64,000 nt of DNA from Cinclus cinclus (GCF_963662255.1 NC_085046.1:101573324-101637323); one strand, 5' to 3'; shown: positions 29,062 through 44,632, counted from the first letter of the stretch. Numbers and translations are program-made. The notes: generated by a model from the sequence alone, not told the origin.

Positions 29062-29105
29062 TACTTTGTATGAATAAAAGATGATTCATACTTTGTATGA
29101 ATAAA
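29062..29105. repeat. Short tandem duplication, 27-nt period
   Basis: TACTTTGTATGAATAAA occurs at 29062-29078 and again identically at 29089-29105. Confidence 0.85.
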
Positions 29106-32100
29106 CACTTATATTTTTATTTTCCTGTATCATATACAAATAATTTCTTAAAAATGCTGTATTGCTGTACTCTTCACAGCACTCAAAACTGCAGTAGATA
29201 TTCAGAAGACATCTAGAGCATGTTCATGCAAAAAGCAGCTGTTGAGCTGAACTTGTCCAACAGGAAGCAGTGAATCAAGTATGATGCAAATGGTAAGACA
29301 TATGAAGGTCTCCAAAGCTCTCTTTTAAATCTAAAACCCAAGAAAGAAAGAATGCTAAGTCAATAGCAAATAGTATCTTTTCAGATGCAGCTTCTAAGAC
29401 TGGTTCCTTCCAAAGCCTTTTCTTCATTATCTCCTTCAGCCCACCCCAGCCAACTGGAATACTCACCAGTAATGACCTGCTAAAAATGGTTTCATTCCTT
29501 TTGTTAAGGCTTCCAGTGTTAGTTTTGGGAATATGAGTGCTAAATGGTGAAATTAGGTAAAGGCAACCATTCATGGTACTATTCAATGTGTTCAGTCTCA
29601 GTGCTGTGTCTCTCTTTAGCAGCTCATGGTGCTCAGGTTAGTGGAACCAGCTACTCTTACACTATGCAGAGGAGATAATATCAAAACTGTATTCAAAACA
29701 CATGTTTTCTGCATATGATGGAGCACAGATTTCATTAAATGCCTTCCATCACACAAAGCATTATCCTGTTGGGAAAATACTGAATAAGCTGGCGAATCTA
29801 CCACTAATGCAAAATCTCCAAAGAAAGCCTACACAGGAACTAGCACAGAGCCTAACATGGGGACACTCAAACTCCCATATTGGATCATTTATTGATTATC
29901 CAATTGAGGAATCATCTCAGATTGTCTATGAAAAGAATTGTAATGCTGAGCTAAAAATAGGATACCACTTCTCACAGTGATGGACTCAGCCTTACTCATA
30001 ACAGAGGTTGTCTTAAACTGGAAGCATGATGCTTAACAAGCCTTTTTAAAACCCCTACCATTAATTATTTTAAAATAATATTGGCATTACCTCAATTCTC
30101 CTTTATTTCCATTCAGCAGCTTATTTATTTCCTGACAAAATGTTACTCCACTATAGTTCTTAGTGGTTTCCAAAATCTATTTGGGTAAATGAAAAGAACT
30201 TTCATCTATTTTGAACATTCTTTGAGTCTTTTAGTACCAGAAATTTGGGATTACCTTTACGCATTTTATTTAATGCTGCTTATTCATTTAACATGACTCA
30301 GGTTTTTTTACAACCAGATTTTAGAAAATTGCTGTGTTCTAATCCACTCTTCGTACCCTTAGCATTCTGTTTAGTTTTATTTCAGCATCAGATGGGCACT
30401 GATTTTTTTTTTAGAGTGTATTGTTTACAGTGAAACTTGCATCCCTTTCTTCAGTGCAGTGCTCAGCTTTGAACCCTTTACAAGTTAAAAGCCATTCAAA
30501 TTTACATTTTAGCATTTATCAAGACTGAAATTTGAGTTGGTACTCCCTCTTCCTTCAGTTTGCTTTTGTCCTACTGAAATTCTTCACAGATCTATGTGAA
30601 TTCTGCTAACTTGTACCATTTAGCATTGTAATCAAGAGCTGCTGCCCTAACCTTGACTCTTCTGTGCATTTAATAAACATACCATACAGCATTTAATATT
30701 AAATATTGATGTGCATTAGCTTTGACAAGCAGCATCACTTCTCCCATGTTTCTGTTTGATAGGTAGATGTTGATTGAATGATATTTGCCTCCCACCTCAT
30801 AATAAATTCTTAGCTGACTTTTAACCCATATCCACACAGGCAATTGCACTGGCACCATGGAGAGAAGGGTGAGCTGTGCCCAAGGGGAGCAAGGCAACTC
30901 AGGGCAGTAGTTCTGAAGTTCATTTTGCCTCATGATAAACTGCAATGTCCATTTGTGCATTTGGTTTTGTTTGTATGTTTTCAATAGAGATGTGGAAAAG
31001 TACTATTGCAAGCCTAAAAAAACAAAGAGGTGTTTTGATTTCTCTTTTACTCTGCTGTACTGACAGATGCTAAAAATATTGGAGTGAAATGTAATCTTTC
31101 ATTACAGAAACAGTGTTACAGACACACTATTTTATCATGATGATCTGGTCTTGGTGGTTTATTTCTTTATTTTATTACTGTTGTTTCAACCTCTTTGTCT
31201 GACACAGTAGTTTTTAATATCCTTGATCACCCTGGAGCCTTTAGGAATATATAGGTACAAGACATATTCTGTGCCTCCAGTAAAGTATCTGTATTTTATG
31301 AAAACAGGTCATTAAGCTGATGCCAACAACTGAGCTATGCCCACTGCATTTTCCTCACAACACTGGACCTAATGACTTACTTGGCTTTTTTTCTTTGTTT
31401 TACTTTTAAGATTTTGATTCTACCCTTGCATACAGACAACTGACTCCAAGCCTTGCATAAAAAACCTCAATTCTGTTTTCTGAGATTGTCTGGGCTAGGG
31501 GAGCTACAAGAATCAAGGCTGAACTGACATATACACTGTGGTACTCTAGAAAGACAATAGGTCACTAAAGAGCAGTGAGTGCAGGATAGCTCAAGGGAGC
31601 TGCTTAGAAAATGAAAGGAGATGTTTCCTGCCAGTTTAAAAAAGATTAAGGTGCTGACTTTGGACAGTCTCTACTTGATGAAAACAAACTAGAGTGCTTC
31701 CTGCCAGAAGTGAAAAACAGAGATACACTTTAAGATAAACCCTAAGGTGATGCAAAACCCAGCAAAGTATTTCCCCAGGCTTCCTGTGCTGAATACAGTG
31801 GAAGACAGTAACGTTGCTTGGGTCCATACCCTTAGATATTTACTTTTCTAGTTAATCTCAGCAACTACAATTTCCCTTTTACTGACTGATTTTCCATTCT
31901 TTGTGGATCTCACAACAGTAGCATTTAAAATGTGAAATATGTTTCTTTTCCTTCACTTAGAAAGAATGGCATTCAGCCAGCCTGACTTAAGACTTTTCCT
32001 CACGTATCCCATTTTGTTCCATACTTTGCAAGCTCCAGTAATAATATTTTTAAGTAGTACCAATGAAACATCCAAAGATAATATTTCACTTATTTTCTAC

Positions 32101-33514
32101 TCTCAGACCCTCAGACCTGTTCCATTAACTTTTTCTGAATATTGGAATCTACTCTAAGTTTAGTCATTACTCTGCCAGTTCATGGCATCTTACTTCCTCT
32201 TCAGAATGAGAGCTGGATTATATTCTAGTTGCTACATTAGTGTCTGCCAGAGTTTGAATTCTTAAATGATTTTGTGCAGCTTTATTTCTATTTCCACACA
32301 ACGAGTTAGAAGACTGGGTAAAAAAATTCCTCCTCTCTCTTTGAAGAATTTTTAGTTCTGCCACTTCCTTTGGTGGAAAATTTCCCTTTCCTTTCTCACT
32401 CAGAAGGCACAAATATCATGTAATCATCAACCTCAAAACTTCCTAAAGAATAATCTCTTGCAGGTAGGTTAAGGATAGAAAAGATCGCAGCAGAACTACT
32501 TTTCACTAGAATGAAAGCTATGGTGAATGAATTATGTGGGCAAAATAATCATTCCTTTAACTCTGAGGCAAGGACTATCTTGATTTTCAAGAAAAAATGA
32601 AAACGTTTTCCAGTAAAAGAAACGGACCTCTACCAAACTGAATAAACTATTTCTCCTTCTCTCTTTGTAAATGAACAAAGATTGGACTTGCTTTTCAATA
32701 TATCTTTCCCCCCAAAAATGTACTTAGAAATGACTGACCATTTTACAGAATAGGATATCCAATAAAATAATCCTGGCTCTGAAGTCTAGGTGCTGCTGGT
32801 TATACTTACAAAGACAGGGGTAAGATTTAAGCAGTTACTAGTAAAATCTAGCTAAAGGTTATTTTCTCTAAAGCAGCCTTTAAAAAATCCAGATGTTTCT
32901 TTTTCTATTTGAGTAAAAAAATAATCCCTTCCATTAATTAACTAGACCAATTTAGTTTTATTTCTCCCCTTCAAGGCTGACTGTAGTTCCTGCCTTTTGA
33001 ACTTCCTTTCTTCAGCTTTACACTCTCAAAGGTACTTGTTTGGTAAGACACTTGCAAGCCTTTCCACCTACATTTTATCCATAGGTGTTTCAGTGACAGA
33101 TGTAATGGCTAACCTTACAAGGCTTTAAGGTAGTAATACAGTTAGTTCAGATCATCCTATTTTCCAGTCAAACTTGAAACCAACTTTTGAATTAGTAACT
33201 ACCCTGCGATTTTTTTATGCAGGTGGTAAGATTCAACTATCACATCTCAGCACCTACTTTTGAGTTATTTCAGAGAGTGAGTCAGGAAAATGAAACATTA
33301 TACCCCTGTGTGACAGTTGCACTGTGATTAGGTGGCAGAAATCATGCAAAATGGTACAAGGCAGAAGAGAGGCAGAGAGGTATGATGCTGCCTTGGAACA
33401 CCCATCACTAGGATCCTATTGTCCCTGCCACAGAGTGAGAAAACTGAAAAGATCAGAGAACTTGGCTTTAAAGACTCTGCCCACACTCTCCAAGGACAAC
33501 ATGAATTACAGAGG

Positions 33515-33640
33515 CTACTATCATTATTACTCCCTATTATTTCTGTGATAGTTGAAGCTGGAAGCTGTAAATCAGACTGGGAGCCCCACTGTGCTAAGAA
33601 CAGAGCAGGCACACAGCTAAGTAATCTTTGCCACTAAAAG
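33515..33640 (+). repeat. Ancient amniote dispersed repeat (diverged)
   Basis: A run of TATTATTTCTGTGATAGTTG type is followed by GACTGGGAGCCCCACTGTGC, then TAAGAACAGAGCAGGCACAC. It parallels a dispersed element well known from turtles and crocodilians, which reads roughly TATTATTTGTATTACGGTAG ... CAGGGCCCCATTGTGCTAGG. Divergence is heavy, and the assignment is from memory of the consensus. Confidence 0.35.
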
Positions 33641-36600
33641 CACTGGCTGAGCTAGGCTGTAATAGGCTGGTGTAGCAACCACAGGGGAAGGCAAAAACCC
33701 CTAAGAAGATGCATCTGCAATAGCAAAGTCCTATCCTTCCTGCTCTTTAACTCAGCATTTCCAGTTAGTACCACAGTAGAAACAGATCTTCAGGAATGAT
33801 ATGAGTGACTTACAAATATTTTAATTGATGATGTTGGTGTTTCAAGGAAGCAACATAAAGGTTCATTAACATAAAGGTAGGAAAAACCAAATTGCCATAA
33901 GTAAAGGGCTGAGATAAAAGGCAGTATGACAAAGTAAGAAAGAATGCTGATATGTCTGTCCTGGTATGAAAAAAGGTGCATCACATAGGTAGGTCCTTAA
34001 AAATGTCAAATGACCAACAGAAAACAGAATCCTGTACCACAAACTGCGAAACACACCACAACAGAGGAGCAGCGCAAAATGTCCTGTTTCCTCCAGAAAG
34101 AGCAGTTCTCCCCTCATCTCACCCATGGCTGCAAAAGATGGTACCCTTATTTATAAAACTGTAGCAGCAGCATTACCGATGCTGTGAGAGACAAGCCAGT
34201 CCAACATGCTTTTCTGCGAGTTTCAAGTCCATTCCAGATGCCAGGATTTCAGCGTGTCTTGGAGAAGACCCAAAACACATACAGATCTGTAGATGAAATG
34301 AATTACCACCCTGGCTCTTCTGTTTATACTCTAAGTGACTGGCTTTCAGTCCTCATCTGCCAGCCAGAATGTATTCTGCTAACAGTCTTTGTTTTATTAC
34401 TCCTGGTAGAACTCCAGTTAGGAGAGAGTTCTCCTTTGCCATCCACTTTTTTTAGCTTTCCAATCAGTGCTCCTCGTTCTCTTTCAAAACTGCAGGTTTT
34501 TGTCCATATGGTAGAAGTTATGAGGTGTTGTTGGGCAAGGTACACTTCGTGCCAGAAGGTGGTTTTGGTCAGCATTTTTTCAGTTTTCTCTCTCTAGCCC
34601 ATGTCTTGAATATATTAGTTTTTGGAAAGGTTGCAAGAGTAAGGTCTCTTTTTACAATATTTTTCCTTTCTGTTCCTGGTTTCTCTTGGAAATGCTCATG
34701 CTTTTTCTACGTGACAGAGATTGTTTTCCTTCTGTTTTGCTAAGCACAGGAGTAGTTTAAGTGTTGAAATCAACTTAGTCTGATTTTCCCTCCTATGATG
34801 TGCTCACCACTCTACTTTTTGAAGTCTGGGAAAGAGGGCAAGCAGCACTTACATTTTAGCAGGAGAGTATTTTCTTTGCAATTTATGATCATCATCACAA
34901 TACATATTGCTGTGTACAGATCCTCTTTCCTCAGAAAAAGTTTTCTCTATTTCCCTAGGAGAACGATGCTGATTTGGTGTATTTTTTACTTGGTGTATTT
35001 TTAAATACAGGAAAAAAACAGACTTGTTAGAAGGCCTGTGGTAAGGAGGGAGTATCGAAATAAGGCTCTACTGTGTAGCAATAGTTATGAATTATTAATA
35101 TTGTTTGTGATACACTTTAGGAAAATGTAAATATAAGTGACAAAGAACTGCATGAAAAGACATACAAAGAACAACTTCACTGATGAATACAAGTCATTTA
35201 ACTGAATATCACATGAACGTTGCCTCTCACTGGTGGATGATTCATGTTGGTGCACATGAGCAGAAAAGACTTCTTTGGTTAAACATCTGTATTTTCAGGA
35301 GTAATAACATCCTTTACAAAACAAGCCTAAAACAAATGAAGTTCCCAGTTTGACTTTTGGTCTCATCACAATATATTTTTAACAGGATTTTAATACATAC
35401 TATTTAGACTGGATTTTTTTCTGGAGACTGTGTTTGTTTTTTTTTTAAAAGACTTAAAACAAGCAAGCAAGTGTTGATAAACAGCTCACTTCTCCTTTAA
35501 ACAAAGCCACCATCCTTTCTGCTAGCTCTTCTTTGCCTTTTTCTTTTAAGCAAAGAAATTTAAATAATTAAAATTCATAAAAATTTTCCTCTCTAGTGGG
35601 CACCCAAGGAGGTGGAAGTCCTCATTCATTCTGGAAAAAAGTGTAAGCCCTTACACTTTAATAGCACTGAGATCATTAAGGGATGTTTAAAAGACACTCA
35701 ACTGCTGTATCATAAACAGAAATTATTAACAAGTCTCAAATATACAGCCACAGTGTATCTCCTTCTTGGAAAAAAATAATTTACTAAGGAAAAAAAAAAT
35801 AAAGTCTCTGGAACTTTAAGCTTTCAAGTGGCCCTAAAGGATACTCCTATGCACTTTAGTATATCTTGGGAAATAAAAATGATGGCTACATATATATAAC
35901 TACTCACTATGTGTGGCCAAAGAAGCAGCCACGATGATGCACATCACAGTCCTCTATGCCAACAAATGGAAAAGCCATGGCAGCATATCTGAAAACAGAC
36001 TCTGTCACCAAAATAAAAGTTGAAATCCTCCGGACTTCTGTGGAAAGATGAAACTGGGCTTCTTTACCAACTACTCTCCGACTACACTAACACAAAAAAT
36101 GGCCAATATGATGAGACACACATTTCTAATCAAGTTTGACTGAGGAGTAATGAGAATATACTTGCATCAAATTAACTGCATGTATGTAGGTCTCATACTG
36201 ATTAAGGATGAGGAGGTCTGAGAAAAGAAGCATCAACAAAGTCTGAAACTGCAGGTGTCCCAGTACTTTGAATCTAAGGCTTGTTCCCAGCTGATGCTCT
36301 GTGAAAGAGGTCCCACTTGCAGCCATTGGAAATCCAGGTGCTTCTTATAGCCCTGACTTCTGTGAAGAAGAAGTCATAGAGGTACACAATGTAAAACAAG
36401 GGTAGCCTTTAGACCGAAAACATTTGATTTTATGGTTCTCTACAAGACCTCAAACCAACAGTACTCAGGGTAGAAGAGTAACTCTCTCAAATTAGCTCTA
36501 AGGAAATGAAAGCAGACTGTCTGGATTGATCTTGTCCATACCTAATACATTTTCTAAGCAAGTCAGCACCACTTTCAGAGCATCCCTATAGAAGAAGTGG

Positions 36601-39600
36601 ACAATTTATCATCAGCCCCACTAAGGGTATTTGACTTCCACCTGTTGCTGAAGGAGACTTCTTGTTGACTCCCATGCTTTCAACATTAGATCTACTCCTG
36701 AAAGTATACTGAGACATGGCATGAAATATCAGACACCACTGAAAACTTAATTCATCTGTTTTCTAGAAGCAGGAAAGGTGTGGATTTGAAGACTGAAGAG
36801 GACTCTGCCCTCTTCAGGGGAGATAAAATGTGGTTTTCTAGTACTCAACTGTCTTCCAGCAAGCAGGGAAGATGTGAAATCAGATCTCAGTAATGTTTCT
36901 TGAGCTGACCTATTCAGGGTGAAACAGCTACAAATCTAGTTGCTTTTGGCCTGGAGGAACACATCTGTTTTATTTTCCGTCCCTGCATGTAAGGGATCAC
37001 ATTCAGCATGGGAACGAAGCAACCTGAAGCTATGTGTAAAAAGTAGTAGAGTGAGGCATCATCTTCTGATCTTGCTGTCAGCCAAGGACTTAAGCAGAGG
37101 AACACTAATGAGCAATTCCAAATGGAAAGCCAGTGAAAGCTTGATTACTTTGCCTTTAGGAGGAGGAGGGGCAGGGGTAATGCAGCATAGACCTCTGTCC
37201 CTGTGGGAGGTCTAAAAACCCATGGATGTTTTGGCCTGTGCTGCCACTAGATCGCAGATGAGGCTGACATTCCTGGTGACTTCCACTACCAACCTCCCTT
37301 CACATTGCAATCTTTATGAAGGATTCCTCAGAAATCCTTCAAAAACAATCACACTTGGAATTTATTTCTCATTATTCACTACCTGCGTACTTTCTTGGAA
37401 GAAAGCAAAACATAGTTCATTCTACTAACAAATAAATGGAATTACACATTTAATGATGCATGAAGAAACAGGAAAATACATTCGTGATTAATTTATAAGA
37501 AGTAGGAAAAAAGACTCAAAACTTTTTTTCTTTTAAAGCATTTCAGAGTCAACACCGTTTTGGGGCAGGAAGGTCAGCTAGAGGAACTGGAAAGGAGAAT
37601 CAGCACAACAAAGGAGATATAATTCCACAGAATTCTAATTCTATCTTTGTGACAATACAGTGTAGTAATTCTTTTGTTCATATTTCAGAAATGTTTATAG
37701 TATTGCCAATAAAAAACCTCTCATTCCAGACAGAAACAATGTTGAATGCACCAATATTCTAGTACAGGGACAAGAAGAGACTAGGCCTCCTCCGAATAGT
37801 TATCACTGATTTACATTTTGTTTTCCATTTATTTCCTGGAAGTTTTAGGGGTTAAAGGAAAATTTCCACCTGTCTTGTTTGATTAAGAATGCCTTGAACA
37901 GTAACTTTTATCATCATCTCTTTTCACTTTTAATTATTGACACATTTACTCATAACCAGAAGCAGTCCAATTATAGCATACTGAAAAGTGCAACTATTTT
38001 GCTTCATAGAAGTTTATAGAATACTTTGTTTGCTTCTGACCAATTAGAATTTACTATTTTTCCTCTGTTTCACTTTGTGCATCCAATGTGAACTCAAAAG
38101 TTTAAACAGAACCTTAAACCTATGCAAGACACCAACTTCTGTTCACTTTTATGGAAAACTGTGACTCAATTTTCATTTGCATGAGAATTTTCTGTGTACA
38201 CAAAAACTTCTAAGTGCTCAGCACTGACAAAATCAGATGAAGGGAAGGAAATAAAAATTCAAAATTTTTGAAAAATGAAGACTTGAAAATGCACAGATAG
38301 TGCCTTTCTCAGAGCTCTAAAATCATTTGGTTCTTGCAGCCAAACTCCCATTACTGCAGGAAAGAACATTTTCAATATATTGTCTGAAGAAGGTGTTAAA
38401 AACCTGTCAATAACTAGTTATGCTTGCATGGTGTTGAACTGTTACTCCAAGCAGACAAATGTAGCTTAGATACTTATTAAGATTTAAGTTATTTCAAGGA
38501 AACTAAACTGAGTGAATTACTGAAACATTATTTTGCCCAAGATAGTATGCTCTGTCACTTTTGGTTAAAGTTGACAGTATTACTTTCTTCTTTGCTGCAC
38601 TACTCTGTTTAACTGTAACACATCTAAATGCTTGTCTATACATTAAAACAGAAGCAATCCATGTAACACTGCCTTAAACATTTGTCAAACTCTCCAGTGG
38701 TACAAACACCAGATTTTCAGATTTCAAGAACTACAGATTATTTTAGCCACAACTGGTCCCGCATTTTATCTCAACTTAAAATCCAAATTGCTTAGCATTT
38801 TATGAATACAGTGAAAAACTACAGACAGGAAACTTAAATTCACAGGGTTTTTTTTAGTTACTACTTTTATCTTGGAGTTTCTTTGTTTTCTCTTGTCTCT
38901 CCTTAATTTTTCATTGTGGGACATACAAAACATGTTGTGTTCCAAATATAAAAATCTGAGGCATATTTTTTAATATACAGAAATGAAATAACACACTATA
39001 TGACAGCTATGCTTTAAAAATTGCCTACTGGTATTTTTGCGCTGTTTTAGGTTTTCTGCTTCTCTGTACATTGCTGATGTTGAAATATTTTGAAGCAGGT
39101 GTGGTACTGACCAGTACTAGCACTAAACAGATGGCAGAGATTCTTTAAGTTTGTTAAGACTTTATCCTGGTCATTTCATTCACATCACTACTTTCATGAC
39201 TGGGTTTTGTGCTTCCATTCTCTTTAATGAAATTCAGAAAAGTTCCCTCTCCTTCCAGCCCAACCTCAAGCAGCGCCACAGATACCCTGACATGAAGATG
39301 ACACATTACTAAGAGAACAGATTATTTTTCAAGCTAGAATGAACCAAAAAGACCCTTCTTCAATGGCTTACATTAAATTTGGATGGCTCTCTTTATGAAG
39401 AAGATATTAGACACTTAGAATCATATTTTTCTTTCAGGTATGTATTGGAATATTCAAACTTCCAGACTGGTTTTGTACTTGGGGGATGTAACACAGCTCC
39501 TGCAATGACTGACTAGTAATTCTGGGACAACCAACTTTTTAGCTCCTCTGAATAAAAGACAAACTGCTTCTACAGTGCAAAACATACCTTATTAGGCTAC

Positions 39601-42600
39601 TTGTCTTTCCTAAAGGGTAGGGAAAGGTTGATACTTTCTTCTGGTTCATGGAACCATCTCCAGCTGTTCCTGTCCCAGGTCTGTAACACGCTGGCTCTGG
39701 CAATGCAGCACCAGGACAGCTGAAGAACCCACACCCCCTTGGCCAACCAAAAGCATCAATGGCCAGAGCAAATCTGCTGATATGATCCTCTGCAGCTTAT
39801 CCTCCCTATTCTCTTACTTACATAGGGCAGCTGGAAGGGTCCCATTTCCAAAGAGTGTTAAAGGATCTATTATTTTAAAACATTAAGTGGAGTTCTTAAT
39901 ATAACTAATACAATCACACTGATAACTGACTTCTAATTAATTGGGCTCTTTATTGTGTACAGATGGCAAAGGCTTGTATTTGTATTATGGGTTATTTCAC
40001 CATTTGTGAAATGTCATTAGCATTCTTTTTAGGTCCTCTTCGTCTTACTGGTTAACTTTAGCTCTTCTTCAGTTGCTCTGTGGAAAATGTACTTATGCTT
40101 AAAAGCATAGACGCTTTGGCTGCACTGTCTTACAGAAAACCTGACATTTGACTCTGTAATGTACGACGGGAAATAAAAGGGAGAAAAGGAAACAGCAGCT
40201 CCCATGGTACTGCTGTATCCTCTTAACATTTTCTTGTAACTTTACTGTTTTATAGACGAAACTGACATTGCAAAAATGACAAATATAACACATAAAAGAA
40301 CAAAAATGGGCAATAAATCACAAGTGACACTCCAGCCCATTGAAATGCATTCAGCCAGTGCAGCAGAAAGTAGGAACATTTCCTTGTTTTGCATTCTGCT
40401 CAACTGAGCAAGAGGACCAGAATCCTAGAACAACTGGTACAACAATCGTTGGGCCCATCACATAAAAACAGGTTTAGAATTTCCCTTTGGAGAGTCAGAT
40501 CCATTCTCATTCTGCTTTCCTTCTCATTTGACCTTGCAACAGCACTGCAATATGGCTTTGACATTACAGCACACAGATTCTTATTCTCCCCTGGATAACT
40601 ATCCACAACTCCAACTAATGCAAATGTTGTTCGGAAGTATCAAGGCAAGAATAAACTTCTAAAATAGTGTACTGAGCCTGCAGACAGATATGTCTGCATG
40701 TAGGGTTTATATTACAGACACACCTAGGAAATTGTCTCAACTAGGAAATAGTGGGTTCTACATTGCCCAAAACAGCACTTCAAGTTTTAGCACGTCAAGA
40801 ATACATCTAAATCAATGTTACATAGTTTAGGATGGAGAAAACATGAATGTGAATGTCTGCCCAGCATACGTTGTTATACGATGCACTGTAAAGCAAAACA
40901 ATTGAGGTAAATAGCAAAACACTCCTCAAATTTATGCTGTTGGTTTTCATGTTAATAAAAACACTGTTTTCAGTAATGCAGTACAAAACTGGAGTAAATC
41001 CCTTGACATAAAAAAATTCCATGAAGCTGCAATTTAATCAATCAAAGATTTCAGTTTAGTTTTTTCACTTTTACAGTGGAATGGCTGAAAACAGAATGTA
41101 ACCCAGAACACAACAATAAATCTTACTATGCAGTGAATGCACATCTTAAGAAATGGGCATATTTTATTATGGTGGTAATTTCATAAGGGAGGAGAAACCA
41201 ACTGGGTGTATTTTATGACTGCTTTTAACTTCTTTATAAAATATGGTGATCATCTAGACCTTAAGGTCTGCAGGATAAAAAAAAAATAAGTTTTAAGCTT
41301 TTGCCCCATCTTAAAAAAAATAAAAATCTTCCCAATTGTTAAGTACCACTTACTTTATAAAACTCCTGACAGATCTTGCTGCATTTGATTTGCACCAAGA
41401 ATTTAATGTGTGAAGAATGTGCAATACAGAGCTCTCTCTTGCAGCTGGATGTGTAATTAACAATGGGTCGTAAAAAGGGCGTTCTATGGAAATCAGTCTT
41501 AATAATAATATCCAGTGAAGTAGTGGCTGCTCCACTAAATCACAAATGGAAATACTTTAATTTAAATACAAGTAGCTCAGACATATTTCAACAATTAACA
41601 AAGTGCCTGACAGAATGAACACCCTAATCATGATTCCAAGCATGATATTTTATCAGAATGCTATGAACAAAATATATGAGGGCCAAGTGAATACCAAATA
41701 CGGCCTATTTAAACCTATTAGATAAAGTGTCTCTTACGAAATACTGAAACAAACTGCAAATGATTTCAGTCTTTCTCAGAAAGATGGATTCGTTATTCAA
41801 CTTTGAAGTTCAGGTCACACAGTCACATTTGTATGTGATAAGTTTTCTGATAACATTCTACATTATTTAAGCTGTATTTGTTATGAAAACATGGAAACAG
41901 TATCATGAGTACTACTATGCATGCATAATGGTTTTTCCTCCTAGACAGGTGTAAGATAGTTAAATATTCTCCATGTCAGAAGAAGGACAGGGTCAACTGA
42001 GTGGATTTCAAGTTAGTTACTTTTTCTAAGGTAACACAGAAAGCTAAACACCATCCCCCAAATCTGAATTCCTTGGCTACTAAGTAATTGGATCACTGAT
42101 AATAATGTACTGACTAAAAATACTAATTTCCCTGTTTTGGTTTCTAAGAGTGAAAATCACACAGTTGCTTTTACAGTAAGTTATCTTATGCTATAACTCA
42201 AGGACAAATACACTGTAGGTATTTAAGTGGAACTGCAAGGAAAAGTTCTCTTTGCTACAGGCTGCAAAGGCAACCTGGAGTGGCTCTCAAGACATTTAGG
42301 GCAACTAGCCAGTAATCCTATAAATGGAAGACCAGTTATTTTCATGTGAAAAAGGAAGGAGAAAGGAAGGACAAAGAGAAATTAATAATGCATTGTTTGT
42401 AAACTGCACCAGTAATAGGCAAGATGAGTTGATGACGAGGATAGAGGAATGAGTGCAAGTAGAACTGGCTTTAAAGCTGAGCTGTATTATCATGGTATTT
42501 GTGAAGAGGAAGACCTTTCAAATTTGGTAACAATATTCAGAAATGCAGCCAAGATTTTAAATTTTCATTATGCAAGAAGCATCAACTTGCAGTGTAAAGA

Positions 42601-44609
42601 AACCCAAAAATGCCTTGCTTGACCTTCCATCTGCTGCTTATGTATCTCCTCAAATGCTAAAAGTTGAAAGTAATTTCTTGATCTCATTTACTTTGATTCT
42701 GAGCAAAGAAGTGAGGAGAAAGCACTGAACAGAAAATGCTAAGTGACATTTAACAGTTACAGCTGTAGGGCTTGTGGTAACTGCAGTTAGAAACAGCCCT
42801 ATTCTTTCACATAAACAAATCCTTTTGCGAGTAAATCCTTTCCACAGTCTTGAAATTTACAGGAGAAAAATGTGGGGACAATGTGTATCACTCCCAGCTC
42901 CCTCATGTGTGGTCCAGTTTCTGTAAACCTCTTTTAAGAATACCTTTGTGCTTCTCATGGTTGCTGCAGATCCCAATACTGCTCTACTGCCCTGAAGTTG
43001 AAAAGCCTGCCTTAAGGACCCCTAGACAGGATGTCTCCCTAGAAAAACAGGAGTTTTGTTGCTGTCATGGGACAACCATGTGGGCGGGGTGAGGTTTCTT
43101 TGCTCATTATTGCAGTTGTGGCAAACGAGGAGGAAGATATTTCTTTCCTTTTGAGCACAGTCTTTCAATCATGAGATGGGGTTGGGAAGATGATAAGGAT
43201 ATTTCAAAGGCTTTCTAATACATTTCATAGATAACTATAGATGCTGTTGGCAGGTATAATTTGATACTTTCTTTTTCACTACAAATTAAGATTCTGGTAG
43301 AACATTTTTATTTTCTTTTCAAGAAAAAGGAAACAAAATTCACAGATCTGACAGACACCCACAGACTGCCAATGCCACCAAGGACAAAGCAATGAAATAA
43401 ATACTTTGCCAGTTATCCTATGGTAGCCGTATCTCTTTTCTCTCACTGTTAAGTACTGTAGCCATCTCCTTCCTGTGGAACAGGCACTTCCCCCGTGTTA
43501 CCTATAGCTACCCAGTTTTGCATTGAAACAAATAATAATAAAAAAGGAGAACATTTCAATCTCCACATGGAAAAATGTAGACACTTATTTGAACCCTGTG
43601 ATGAAGAAATCAAAACTTGTTGAAGTTCAAGGATATGGAAGAGATCCAGCCTCTTCAATGCTTTATTTGAATTGTCAAGTAAAAAAATAACTGAGGTATA
43701 AAAATGTATGCAGACACTTGTGCCAAGCAGCAGTAACAAGAACAAGCTACTTAATGGCACTGTATAAGTATGTTATTCTGGTTAGTTCATACGTTATTAC
43801 AAAATAAAACTATACATGCAGCAATTTTGTCTTGACTGACAAGGTCACTTGGGCGTTATGGATCACTCAGCTTTGTTATTATAACACATACCCCAGAATT
43901 AAAAGCTACAGCAGACACGTCACTAATCTTCTTATCTTGAGTGGAATCATTTAATTGCCTCTTATTGACTGCAGCAGTATCCAGACACCAGACATCTGAA
44001 CTCCTCTCTTGAACACCCTGGTAGCAACATGGTAACAATGTCCTTTCCCAAGGAACTATGACAGTGTTCTTCATAAAGGCAACGATTTTATCCTACACTA
44101 AAAGCTGATAGACTAAGTTTACTTCCCCTATTACATGTTTCATTACTTCAGTTTCTAGAGTTTTTAATGCGCTTTGGTTCCATTTGAAAAGAAAAATGTT
44201 CGCAAATACCTGAAAGCTTCTAGGCATGTTTTTTTTGTGCGACAAAATCAATCATTACCTCAGGTTCATAGAGGTTTTCTGGCATACTCTGAGCCATCCT
44301 TCAAGCCACATACAGCCCAGTGATTGCTCCACTTGACTAGTGAGTTTACTTTGCCAATTAGATTTTAAATCCTTAAGTCTTGCTTATTCTCATATGTCAC
44401 ATGCTAGCTTGTTTTATTTTAATCCTAGAACTCGTGTATGACATAATGCAGAGGAATCTATTTTATTTTTTTATTTTAATTTCTTTTATATTGAAATTTT
44501 GCCAGAAAACATGATCTTCCTACCATTACACAGAAAAAAAACCTGAACCCACTAACACTAGATCTTTGTCCTAACTTGTACATGCGACTCTTGAGCCTAA
44601 GAGTCTAAT

Positions 44610-44632
44610 AATTTCTAAATTATTTAGAAATT
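44610..44632. repeat. 23-bp near-perfect palindrome
   Basis: The sequence consists of AATTTCTAAATT followed by ATTTAGAAATT, self-complementary apart from the centre. It lies about 360 nt 3' (in transcript order) of the candidate cassette exon. No protein-binding role can be assigned. Confidence 0.7.

Noticed and set aside
34184..34597. 137-codon plus-strand open frame with hydrophobic stretches
   Set aside because: Hydrophobic runs follow from T-rich sequence. There is no family resemblance, no promoter or poly(A) context, and it runs opposite to the host gene.
40029..40100. Second possible cassette exon on the minus strand (after TTTTCCACAG, encoding ATEEELKLTSK-like residues)
   Set aside because: It would need phase 2 entry, but the host intron is phase 1. 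In phase 1 it meets a stop within seven codons.
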